Assembly (NCBI GenBank): GCA_017559185.1
Contig: JAFYSU010000051.1
Coordinates: 1 to 64,000, forward strand
Reading direction: 5' to 3'
Length of the DNA stretch: 64,000 nt
DNA from: Oscillospiraceae bacterium
GTDB taxonomy: Bacteria > Bacillota > Clostridia > Oscillospirales > Ruminococcaceae
This document shows, piece by piece, positions 19,254 through 27,520 of the stretch. How positions within the stretch are numbered: position 1 is the stretch's first letter; each line of letters starts with the position of its first letter. The notes beneath the pieces are model-generated. The model searched no databases. It saw only the letters and a list, made by a program, of their open reading frames with translations, and was not told where the DNA came from. The translations under genes were made by a program, and so were the position numbers.

Positions 19254-20062
19254 TCTTCCACCGTTTTCCCCGAAGTATATGCCGACCACCTGTATTCTTT
19301 AAGTTCTTCCAGTATCCAGATTGGGTTTACATGCTTTCCGTCCACTATAACATCAAAATGCAAATGCGGTCCCGTGGACATTCCCGTGCTGCCAACCTTT
19401 CCTATTCTTGCCCCTCGTCGAATATTATCCCCTATGCTTGGTACACTTTGGCTTAAATGGCAATAGCGGGTTTTAAAATTGCCCGCATGTTCCACCGTAA
19501 CATAGTTTCCGTAAATATCCGAAACACCTCTGTCCGTCACAGTACCGGGAAGTGCACTCAGCACCTCTGTACCTTCTTTTGCCGCTATGTCCATTCCCAT
19601 GTGAAAATCATGCTGTCCCGTAATAGGGTGTACCCTATACCCAAACAACGAAGTCACATACCCTTCAACAGGTAAAAGAGGAAAAGCATTGGTTACCACT
19701 GCCGCAAGCGATGCTTCGGCAGGTATTTGAAGTTTACCATCAATGACTTGGCTTCCGCCTTTTCCATCGGGTGTTCCTTTACTTATTTCGTACACGCTTG
19801 CGTTAACCTGCTCTGCCGCCCATTCAAACCGTTCTTGAGCCATCTGCAGGCTGTCAGCAGCAATTTCGGACACGGTCGGAACTGTTTCACAATACATAAG
19901 CTCGCTTGCCTGTTCCCTTATTGTTTGGTAATCACTGTCACCTTTTATCCAAATTGCTGCTGCCGTAAGAACAGCCGCTGCAAAAATTTGAAATTTCAGC
20001 GCACTGTAAAGACCGTCGGGTTCTTCGGCTGTCGCTCTCTGCGAAGTTTTCTTTGCGGTCAT
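19250..20062 (-). CDS. spoIVFA: SpoIVFA-like M23 peptidase-domain protein
   Basis: Protein of 270 residues with one membrane segment (about 25-45) and a C-terminal LytM/M23 domain. The metal and catalytic residues look intact: HMGMD, YCHLSQ and GPHLHFD. It lies immediately before and overlaps spoIVFB, the arrangement of the spoIVF operon, where SpoIVFA holds SpoIVFB inactive until SpoIVB cleaves it. I use ATG 20062, eight bases after GGAG. It could instead be an active murein hydrolase; the pairing favours SpoIVFA. Confidence 0.8.
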   Translation of the reverse strand: MTAKKTSQRATAEEPDGLYSALKFQIFAAAVLTAAAIWIKGDSDYQTIREQASELMYCETVPTVSEIAADSLQMAQERFEWAAEQVNASVYEISKGTPDGKGGSQVIDGKLQIPAEASLAAVVTNAFPLLPVEGYVTSLFGYRVHPITGQHDFHMGMDIAAKEGTEVLSALPGTVTDRGVSDIYGNYVTVEHAGNFKTRYCHLSQSVPSIGDNIRRGARIGKVGSTGMSTGPHLHFDVIVDGKHVNPIWILEELKEYRWSAYTSGKTVEE

Positions 20063-20147
20063 CTTCATCACTCCGAAAAAATGTTTTTTTACACTTTATT
20101 TCCGCCAATGCCAAAAAATACCCAAACAAATTTTTTACAAAAAAAAA

Positions 20148-20193
20148 TCCGAGCATGTCCACAGCCTTTAAAAGCTGTGAAAACATGCTCGGA
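20148..20193 (-). terminator. Strong terminator after carB-dapF
   Basis: Long hairpin TCCGAGCATG.../...CATGCTCGGA with inner CACAGC/GCTGTG, followed on the minus strand by nine T. Confidence 0.93.
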
Positions 20194-20206
20194 TAAATTA
20201 TTGATT

Positions 20207-23200
20207 TTAGATTTCAACGATACCTTCGTATACCAGTTCAGCTCTGCCGGTAAGCAGTACAGTCTGGTCTGTGTAACGAACTATCATGTCGCCGCCTTTG
20301 CTGCGAACTGTGATATCTTCACCTTTACGGCAGTATCCGTTTTCAACCGCTGCAACTACAGCTGCGCAAGCACCTGTACCGCAAGCAAGTGTTTCACCGT
20401 TGCCGCGTTCCCATGTACGCAGTTTGAGAGTGTTGCGGTCGATAACCGAAACAAACTCAGTATTAATGCGTTTAGGGAATATTGTTGCATTTTCAAATGC
20501 GGAACCGCGTTTTTGAATATCCATGGTTTCAACATTATCATGGAATACCACACAATGCGGATTACCCATAGATACACATGTAATGGAGTACAGCTTGCCG
20601 TCAATTTCAACCGGACGGTCAATAACCTTGTCACCGTCAAGTTTTACAGGCAGGTTTTTAGGATTGAAGTCAGGCTGTCCCATATCAACGGTTACAGAGT
20701 TAACTTTACCGCCGCGGGTATATACACGAACCTCACGAATACCGCTGAGGGTTTCAATGTGCATAACATCTTTTTTGCAGAAGCCGTTGTCGTAAAGGTA
20801 TTTAGCAACGCAGCGAATGCTGTTGCCTCCCATTTTTCCCTCGCTTCCGTCACGGTTAAATGTACGCATTTTTGCATCCGCAACATCGGAACGGCAGATA
20901 AGCACAAGACCGTCTGCACCAATTCCGTAATGCTGGTCGGTAAGTGTAACACTGAGAGATTCAGGGCTGGAAACTTCCTGATGCCAGCAATCGAAGTAGA
21001 TGTAGTCGTTACCGCAGCTCTGCATTTTTGTAAATTTAAGCTGCATTTTTTCCTTACGCATGCTGTTGATGTCAACAAGCTCGGTGTTGCTTTCGCTGTG
21101 ACGGCTGATAAGGCTGTTTGCCAAAGCATTTGCAGTATCAATGGAAGTAAGGCATGGGATGGCCAGCTCAACCGCTTTACGGCGAATTTTTACGCTGTCA
21201 CGGTTTGGCAGTCTGCCTTTGGAGGAAGTGGAAATGATGTACTGCACCTTTCCGCTTTCAAGCAGTGTAATTGGGTTGATGGAGGATTCATGAACCTTGC
21301 CGATTTCCTCAACATCAAGACCTGCTTTGCGAAGTATGCTTGCAGTACCTTTTGTGGAGTACAGCTTAAAGCCAAGTTCGGCATAGCGTTTTGCAGTATC
21401 AACGATTTCTTTTTTATCGCTGTCTTTAACTGTAATGAATACGCCGCCTTTTTTCTCCATTTTGTAGCCTGCGGCAATCATGCCCTTGTACATAGCTTCG
21501 CTGAGTGTTGTACCAATACCCAAAACCTCACCTGTGGACTTCATTTCAGGTCCGAGCTGAACATCCACATCAAGCAGTTTTTCAAAGGAGAATACAGGCA
21601 CTTTTACCGCTACATAAGGCGATGTTTTGTAAAGACCTGTACCCCAACCCATATCTTTGAGTTTTTCACCCAGCATAGCACGGGTTGCAAGGTCTACCAT
21701 TGGAACGCCTGTTACCTTGCTGATGTAAGGGATTGTACGGGAAGAACGAGGGTTAACCTCGATTACATAAATGGTGTTTGCATGGATAACATACTGAATG
21801 TTCACCAGACCCTTTGTGCCCAAGGAAAGTGCAAGGTTTTTGGTATGCTCAATGAGTTTTTCGGTAAGCTCACCTGTCAAATTCCATGCAGGGTAAACAG
21901 CAATCGAGTCACCGGAGTGAATACCTGCACGCTCAACATGCTCCATTACACCAGGAATAAGAATATCTTCACCGTCACAGATTGCGTCTACCTCAATTTC
22001 GGTACCCATGAGGTATTTATCAATCAGTACAGGGTTTTCAATGTTCTGTGCAAGAATAATTTTCATGTATTCACGAATATCATCATCACAGAACGCAATA
22101 ATCATATTCTGACCGCCAAGTACATAGGAAGGACGCAGCAGAACAGGATATTCCAATTCTTTTGCAGCTTTAAGCGCTTCATCCAATGTCATAACGGTGT
22201 GTCCGGAAGGACGAGCAATATCAAGCTTTTCAAGCAGAGCATCAAAGCGTTCTCTGTCCTCAGCCATGTCGATACATTCACCGGTTGTACCGATAATGCT
22301 AACATTCTGAGATTCAAGGAATTTTGTCAGCTTAATAGCAGTCTGACCACCGAATGCAACTACAACACCCACAGGTTTTTCTGTTTCGATGATGTTCATT
22401 ACATCTTCCGGAGTCAGTGGTTCAAAGTACAGACGGTCTGCTGTATCAAAGTCGGTGGAAACGGTTTCTGGGTTGTTGTTTATGATAACTACCTCGTAAC
22501 CTTTTTCCTGAAGTGCCCATACACAGTGAACGGAAGCGTAGTCAAACTCAATACCCTGACCGATACGAATTGGACCGGAACCAAGAACGATAACGGTTTC
22601 TTTTTTGTTTTCACGCTGGTCAAGGAACTGTTCAGCTTCGTTTACTTTGTCGTATGTGGAGTAGAAGTAAGGTGTCTGTGCATCAAATTCTGCTGCACAG
22701 GTATCAACCATTTTAAAGCCTGCGTGTACAGGTTTGGTAATTTCCTGTCCGGAAAGACGAGCAATTACCTTATCAGGGAAACCAAGCTTTTTAGCTTCAA
22801 GGTAAAGCTCATCGGTCAAGGTTTCTTCTGTCAGACAGCGTTCCATTTTAACAAGGTTATTAAGCTTGCTCAGGAACCATTTGTCAATCTTGGTAATATC
22901 GTAAATGTACTGTGCTTCAATACCGCGTTTAAGTGCTTCGTAAACCACAAACAAGCGCAGGTCGTTGCAGTCGGAAAGTTTTGCACGAATTTCATCATCG
23001 GTATATGCCTGCAAGGATTTAAGTGTCAGGCAGTCCATGGAAATTTCGGCACCGCGAACAGCTTTCATAATAGCAGACTCAAAGTTCTGAGCAATAGCCA
23101 TTACTTCACCTGTTGCTTTCATCTGTGTGCCAAGTTCTCTTTTAGCGTAAACAAATTTATCAAACGGCCATTTTGGGAACTTAACAACAACATAGTCAAT

Positions 23201-24247
23201 AGCAGGCTCGCAGCATGCGTATGTAGTGCCTGTAACGGCATTTTTAATTTCATCAAGGGTATAGCCGATAGCAATTTTTGCAGCAACCTTAGCAATTGGA
23301 TAACCTGTTGCTTTGGAAGCCAATGCAGAGGAACGGGAAACACGAGGGTTAACCTCGATTACAGCATATTCCATGCTTTCAGGATGCAGCGCAAACTGGC
23401 AGTTACAGCCGCCTTCAATGCCCAAAGCATTTACAATGCTGATAGCTGCTCCGCGGAGCATATCAAATTCTCTTGTGGAAAGTGTTACTGCAGGAGCAAG
23501 AACGATACTGTCGCCTGTATGTACGCCTACAGGGTCAAAGTTTTCCATGGAGCAGATGGAAATGGTATTTCCGTTGCTGTCGCGCATCATTTCAAACTCG
23601 ATTTCTTTCCAGCCGGCAATACATTTTTCAACAAGAATCTGATTAATTGGGGACTGGCGCAGACCACCTGTTGCAATTGTGTGGAATTCTTGGTCGTTAT
23701 GCGCAATACCGCCGCCGCTGCCGCCCAGTGTAAAAGCAGGACGAATAATTACAGGGAATCCTATCTGATGTGCAAATTCGGTAGCCGCCTCAATGTCGGT
23801 AACTACTTTGGATGGAATACATGGCTGATTAATGGACTCCATGCAATCCTTAAAGGACTGACGGTCCTCTGCCTTGTCAATTGTTTCAGGTCTTGCACCA
23901 AGCAAGGTTACACCGTGTTCTTCCAAAAAGCCTTCTTTAGCAAGCTGCATTGACAGGTTCAGACCTGTCTGACCGCCAAGTGTGGACAACAGACTGTCCG
24001 GTTTTTCTTTTATGATGATTCGTTTAACTGTTTCAATGGTAAGCGGCTCAATATAAACATGGTCAGCCATTGCATTGTCGGTCATAATGGTAGCAGGGTT
24101 GGAGTTAATAAGAACTACCTCAAGACCTTCTTCCTTCAATGCGCGGCAAGCCTGTGTTCCCGCATAGTCAAACTCTGCCGCCTGACCGATAACGATTGGA
24201 CCGGAGCCGATTACAAGTACCTTTTTAAGAGATTTATTCAACGGCAT
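20207..24247 (-). CDS. carB-dapF: Carbamoyl-phosphate synthase large subunit fused to diaminopimelate epimerase
   Basis: One open frame of 1346 residues. Residues 1 to about 1067 are a complete CarB: first ATP-grasp half (GSGPIVIGQAAEFDY, residue 14), second half (GSGPIRIGQGIEFDY, about 565) and a C-terminal MGS-like domain (about 935-1060). From Met1068 (base 21046) a full 279-residue DapF follows, which in other bacteria epimerises LL- to meso-diaminopimelate for lysine and cell wall. In the DapF part the second catalytic Cys (TLACGTGAC) is present, but the first is Gly in KMGGNSIRC. An AAGGA just before codon 1068 might allow internal initiation. Follows carA with one base between. Confidence 0.95.
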   Translation of the reverse strand: MPLNKSLKKVLVIGSGPIVIGQAAEFDYAGTQACRALKEEGLEVVLINSNPATIMTDNAMADHVYIEPLTIETVKRIIIKEKPDSLLSTLGGQTGLNLSMQLAKEGFLEEHGVTLLGARPETIDKAEDRQSFKDCMESINQPCIPSKVVTDIEAATEFAHQIGFPVIIRPAFTLGGSGGGIAHNDQEFHTIATGGLRQSPINQILVEKCIAGWKEIEFEMMRDSNGNTISICSMENFDPVGVHTGDSIVLAPAVTLSTREFDMLRGAAISIVNALGIEGGCNCQFALHPESMEYAVIEVNPRVSRSSALASKATGYPIAKVAAKIAIGYTLDEIKNAVTGTTYACCEPAIDYVVVKFPKWPFDKFVYAKRELGTQMKATGEVMAIAQNFESAIMKAVRGAEISMDCLTLKSLQAYTDDEIRAKLSDCNDLRLFVVYEALKRGIEAQYIYDITKIDKWFLSKLNNLVKMERCLTEETLTDELYLEAKKLGFPDKVIARLSGQEITKPVHAGFKMVDTCAAEFDAQTPYFYSTYDKVNEAEQFLDQRENKKETVIVLGSGPIRIGQGIEFDYASVHCVWALQEKGYEVVIINNNPETVSTDFDTADRLYFEPLTPEDVMNIIETEKPVGVVVAFGGQTAIKLTKFLESQNVSIIGTTGECIDMAEDRERFDALLEKLDIARPSGHTVMTLDEALKAAKELEYPVLLRPSYVLGGQNMIIAFCDDDIREYMKIILAQNIENPVLIDKYLMGTEIEVDAICDGEDILIPGVMEHVERAGIHSGDSIAVYPAWNLTGELTEKLIEHTKNLALSLGTKGLVNIQYVIHANTIYVIEVNPRSSRTIPYISKVTGVPMVDLATRAMLGEKLKDMGWGTGLYKTSPYVAVKVPVFSFEKLLDVDVQLGPEMKSTGEVLGIGTTLSEAMYKGMIAAGYKMEKKGGVFITVKDSDKKEIVDTAKRYAELGFKLYSTKGTASILRKAGLDVEEIGKVHESSINPITLLESGKVQYIISTSSKGRLPNRDSVKIRRKAVELAIPCLTSIDTANALANSLISRHSESNTELVDINSMRKEKMQLKFTKMQSCGNDYIYFDCWHQEVSSPESLSVTLTDQHYGIGADGLVLICRSDVADAKMRTFNRDGSEGKMGGNSIRCVAKYLYDNGFCKKDVMHIETLSGIREVRVYTRGGKVNSVTVDMGQPDFNPKNLPVKLDGDKVIDRPVEIDGKLYSITCVSMGNPHCVVFHDNVETMDIQKRGSAFENATIFPKRINTEFVSVIDRNTLKLRTWERGNGETLACGTGACAAVVAAVENGYCRKGEDITVRSKGGDMIVRYTDQTVLLTGRAELVYEGIVEI

Positions 24248-24248
24248 A

Positions 24249-25313
24249 TCAGTGTTCCCCCTCCATCAGGCTTACAAATTCGTCATAGCAATATCCGGCA
24301 AGACCTTCAGGATTGAACTGTACGGAAAATGCAGGAATATTGTTGTATTTAACACCCTCACAAGAGCCATCGTTCACATTTACATATGTAACCTCTGCAT
24401 TGCTTGGCAGAGTGTCAGCTTTAACAGCATAACCATGATTTTGTGCGGTAACAAATACTTTGTTGTTTTTAATGTCCTTAACAGGCTGGTTAGCACCACG
24501 ATGACCGTATTTAAGCTTGTATGTTTCAGCACCCTGAGCCAATGCCAGCAGCTGGTGACCCAAGCTAATGCCAAAAACAGGTACTCCCGCTTTGCAAAGC
24601 TGTGCTACCTGCTCGATAACCTGTTTGTTTTCGGCAGGGTCAGCAGGACCGTTGGACAGCACAACACCATTTGGTGCCATTGCCAAAATTTGTTCGGCTG
24701 TTGTGTTGTAAGGCACCTTAACCACTGTACATCCGCGGTTTACAAGCTCGTTTACAACGCAAGCTTTTGTACCGAAATCCATCATAACTACTTTGTGTTT
24801 TGCATCTTCTGCGCTGTATTCAGCAGCTTCTTTACAGCTTACAGCTTGTACCGCATCGCAAATTTTGCAGGCAGCAAGTTCGTTTGCAATTTCCTGTGCT
24901 TTTTCGGCACTGTCGGTAATTTTAGCGTTCATAACACCTTCGCGGCGAATAATTTTTGTAAGCTCACGAGTGTCTACATCGTAAAGACCGATAATGTTTT
25001 TTTCCTTCAAAAAAGCGTCAAGAGTTCCTTCACAGCGAAAATTTGAAGGTTCCTGACACCACTCTCTAACGATATACGCTTTTACATGGGAGGAATCGCT
25101 TTCAAAATCAGCCGAAATTACACCATAGTTACCAATAGCCGGAAATGTTTGAACTACCATTTGACCATAATAACTTGGGTCTGTCAAAGTTTCCAAGTAT
25201 CCTGTCATTGCAGTTGTAAACACGATCTCGCCGGTAATTTCTCCGTCAGCACCAAATCTTTTCCCCTGAAAGACCTGTCCGTTTTGCAGGACCAGATATG
25301 CCGTTTTTTCCAT
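24249..25313 (-). CDS. carA: Carbamoyl-phosphate synthase small subunit with degenerate glutaminase site
   Basis: CarA normally hydrolyses glutamine and passes ammonia to CarB for arginine and pyrimidine synthesis. The fold is clear over 354 residues, with the N-terminal CarA domain and a class I amidotransferase domain. The catalytic cysteine is serine (GISLGHQ, Ser250, codon AGC), the catalytic histidine is asparagine (QFNPEG, Asn334, codon AAT), and GPGDP reads GPADP. I infer it cannot hydrolyse glutamine, so the complex would use free ammonia. The ATG at 25313 follows AGGAGGG. The frame stays open 33 codons further upstream, but without support. Confidence 0.94.
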   Translation of the reverse strand: MEKTAYLVLQNGQVFQGKRFGADGEITGEIVFTTAMTGYLETLTDPSYYGQMVVQTFPAIGNYGVISADFESDSSHVKAYIVREWCQEPSNFRCEGTLDAFLKEKNIIGLYDVDTRELTKIIRREGVMNAKITDSAEKAQEIANELAACKICDAVQAVSCKEAAEYSAEDAKHKVVMMDFGTKACVVNELVNRGCTVVKVPYNTTAEQILAMAPNGVVLSNGPADPAENKQVIEQVAQLCKAGVPVFGISLGHQLLALAQGAETYKLKYGHRGANQPVKDIKNNKVFVTAQNHGYAVKADTLPSNAEVTYVNVNDGSCEGVKYNNIPAFSVQFNPEGLAGYCYDEFVSLMEGEH

Positions 25314-25472
25314 AACCGCCCTCCTGTTACTTCTTTGTAGTCGTATTTTGTTTTTAGCTGCGGCACAAAGCAAATTGCCGTTTTTCTTCATTTCGTAAAG
25401 CTTTTTTGACACAGCAAAAACTGTTTTTAAGCTGAATATTTCATTCTTACATCATGCATATTCTAACCTGAT

Positions 25473-25501
25473 ATTATATATTATATCTACCTCGTTTTCA
25501 A
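25473..25501 (-). promoter_or_regulatory. Sigma-A promoter for carA-carB-dapF
   Basis: Minus-strand TTGAAA, 17-base spacer, TATAAT. The predicted leader to the carA ATG is about 150 bases. A nearby AT-rich inverted repeat (CAACA.ATTATT / AATAAT.TTG) lies just upstream of the promoter. No PyrR-type or arginine-type attenuator was recognised. The remainder of 25502-25650 shows only AT-rich sequence. Confidence 0.8.
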
Positions 25502-25650
25502 CAGTAAATTCAACATTATTTTTACAAATAATGCTGTTGAAAATTTTTATTAAATAAAATTATAGTTTATGTTGCTGTACATTGTCAATATTTTCACCTT
25601 TTATTATTTTTGTTTTGCCAAACTTATTTAACTTTGCAAACACATAAAAT

Positions 25651-25682
25651 AAAGGCATTGCGGACTTTGCCGCAACGCCTTT
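25651..25682 (-). terminator. Terminator of the 141-residue membrane protein gene
   Basis: Stem AAAGGC.TTGCGG / CCGCAA.GCCTTT overlapping the stop codon, followed on the minus strand by ATTTTATG. Confidence 0.7.
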
Positions 25683-26106
25683 ATTTTACTGCTGTTTTTT
25701 GCTTTGAAGCTCTGGATTTTACAATAAATCTGGCTTTTCGCATCATTCTGTTGTAGGTCAGTACCGTAATGTAAAGCAAAAAAGCCGACACTACCGCATG
25801 AACCAGTGTTCCTATTATCATAGCTTCCCAAAAATTAATAGCCATTGGAAAATTCTTCATTATAAGCAGATTAACCACCGAAACAAAAATGACACCAATG
25901 TGATAAAGTGAAAGTTGGTACGCTCTTGAACCTTTTTTTACCATTCCGCTTACAGTAAGTAAAAGACCTGAAAAATTCAGCAACCCCGAAAGCAGTAAAA
26001 CCGGAATTGGAAGTATTACCCTTTCAAGTCTAATCAGCACAATAACCGAAATTAATGCCAAAAGTGTATTTATCGCCATAAAAGCATACATCAATTTTTT
26101 TTGCAT
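25681..26106 (-). CDS. Small four-helix membrane protein of unknown function
   Basis: I do not recognise a family. The 141-residue product has four hydrophobic segments (about 7-26, 34-56, 69-86 and 94-117) and a strongly basic C-terminal tail, expected in the cytoplasm. It stands alone between the carA promoter region and the terminator of the ABC-importer operon, with its own terminator. The ATG at 26106 is preceded by AGGTAGGGG. Confidence 0.7.
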   Translation of the reverse strand: MQKKLMYAFMAINTLLALISVIVLIRLERVILPIPVLLLSGLLNFSGLLLTVSGMVKKGSRAYQLSLYHIGVIFVSVVNLLIMKNFPMAINFWEAMIIGTLVHAVVSAFLLYITVLTYNRMMRKARFIVKSRASKQKTAVK

Positions 26107-26215
26107 TTTACCCCTACCTTTAAATTGTAGTTTTCATAGTATATCATACAATACCAAAAAAGTAAATTTTACAATTTCACTTTAATTATTGCCAATAAAA
26201 TCCACTGCCAAACAC

Positions 26216-26247
26216 AAAACCCGTCCGAAAAAATTCGGACGGGTTTT
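26216..26247 (-). terminator. Terminator of the ABC importer operon
   Basis: Perfect stem AAAACCCGTCCGAA / TTCGGACGGGTTTT with a four-base loop; the distal arm provides the T run on the minus strand. Confidence 0.9.
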
Positions 26248-26260
26248 AAAGCAATATTTA

Positions 26261-27520
26261 TTACTGAACTTTGTTCTTTTCTCTTGCCTGAACAGTTTTC
26301 TTCCAAGCATACAAAGCCAATGTAACAGCAATAATGCCGTAAGCGATAAATACACGGAAGTATTCACCAAGCTCGGCACTGCCGAAGATGTTTTTACCTG
26401 CCATTGGGGATACATTAAACAGTACATGGAACAGGATTGTACCCATGATAGCCTGTCCAACAGTAGCCTTGGAAACAGATGCACCACCAATGAGGAGTGC
26501 CGCTGCCGAGAACATACCAACATTTTCGTGAGCGCTGTATGTGCTCATGTTGCCCAAGTTCTGCAGGAAGATAATCTGACCAAAGGATGCCAAAACGGTG
26601 GAAATGCAAGTAGCAATGATACGGGTTTTGTCAACATCAATACCCGCAACGGATGCAACCTTCATGTCCTGACCAACAGCACGCATGTCCTGACCAAGCT
26701 TTGTTTTAAGGAAAGCAGGAACAAACATGCAAAGCAGTGCAATCAAACCAAATGTAACCATTGGAATTTGGCAGAGGGCTTTCATCTTCTTGCAAGCATC
26801 TGCATGGCTTGCCCAGAAGCAAATTACAAAGATTGCCGCAAACACTGCAATGTTAACAACTGTGCGAACCTTTGTTTTGTCAGTTCTTTTCAGCAGTTTT
26901 ACAGCGTTGATGATAAGGAAAATCAACGAGAAAATAATACCTGCTGTGAAGATGTCCATTTTCCAAATGTTATCAATGGCATATTTAAGATTGTTAAGGT
27001 TTACTGCACTTCTTACACCTATGCCGGAATCAAGCATGATACCCGGAGCATCGATTGGAATTATACCGCCCCAAACGAACAGCAGCAGGAACTGATAAAC
27101 CCCCGATGCAAAGAAGCCAAGAATCATACTGGTAATCATTTCACTGCCTTTGGTGTTGTTAAGCAGTTTACCTGTAAGCCAGCCAAGGAATACAGCCAGC
27201 GGAACAGAAAGTGCGCTTGCTGCAATTACAGCCGACAGACCGTTCATACCTGCAACACACACAATCAGCAAAGAAATCTGACCTGCCATTGCACCAAGAA
27301 CGATACCAAAGTTAAGACCCAAGCCTGTAAGAATTGGAATAATAAGGGAAATAACCAGAAATGCGTTTCGGCTAAAGCGGGAAATAACGTCCATCATAAT
27401 AATGGAAGGAGCAGAACCGGAAAACGCAACACCAATCATACAAACGATAATAAATACGATTGGAACTATGTTGGAAACCATAAAACCTTTGATTTTATTC
27501 ATTCCGTTGGATTTAGGCAT
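26261..27520 (-). CDS. ABC importer permease, nucleoside/BMP type (second permease)
   Basis: Integral membrane permease of 419 residues with about ten hydrophobic segments, of the branched-chain/ribose-type permease superfamily used by nucleoside importers such as NupQ. GLGLNFGIVLGAMAGQIS (about residue 75) and the GGASVSKATVGQAI segment near residue 330 are typical. I place the start at ATG 27520 after GGAGG; it overlaps the end of the first permease by eight bases. Expected to pair with the gene at 27513-28565 as a heterodimer. Confidence 0.88.
   Translation of the reverse strand: MPKSNGMNKIKGFMVSNIVPIVFIIVCMIGVAFSGSAPSIIMMDVISRFSRNAFLVISLIIPILTGLGLNFGIVLGAMAGQISLLIVCVAGMNGLSAVIAASALSVPLAVFLGWLTGKLLNNTKGSEMITSMILGFFASGVYQFLLLFVWGGIIPIDAPGIMLDSGIGVRSAVNLNNLKYAIDNIWKMDIFTAGIIFSLIFLIINAVKLLKRTDKTKVRTVVNIAVFAAIFVICFWASHADACKKMKALCQIPMVTFGLIALLCMFVPAFLKTKLGQDMRAVGQDMKVASVAGIDVDKTRIIATCISTVLASFGQIIFLQNLGNMSTYSAHENVGMFSAAALLIGGASVSKATVGQAIMGTILFHVLFNVSPMAGKNIFGSAELGEYFRVFIAYGIIAVTLALYAWKKTVQAREKNKVQ

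Noticed and set aside
19727-23953. Plus-strand open frame of about 1400 codons opposite carB-dapF
   Set aside because: It is a mirror of the codon usage of the real gene: Cys-, Phe- and Asn-rich, no domain, no ribosome site. CarB and DapF motifs on the minus strand are unambiguous.
25314-25412. N-terminal extension of CarA by 33 codons
   Set aside because: Open in frame from a GTG, but the ATG at 25313 has a perfect AGGAGG and matches the usual CarA start.
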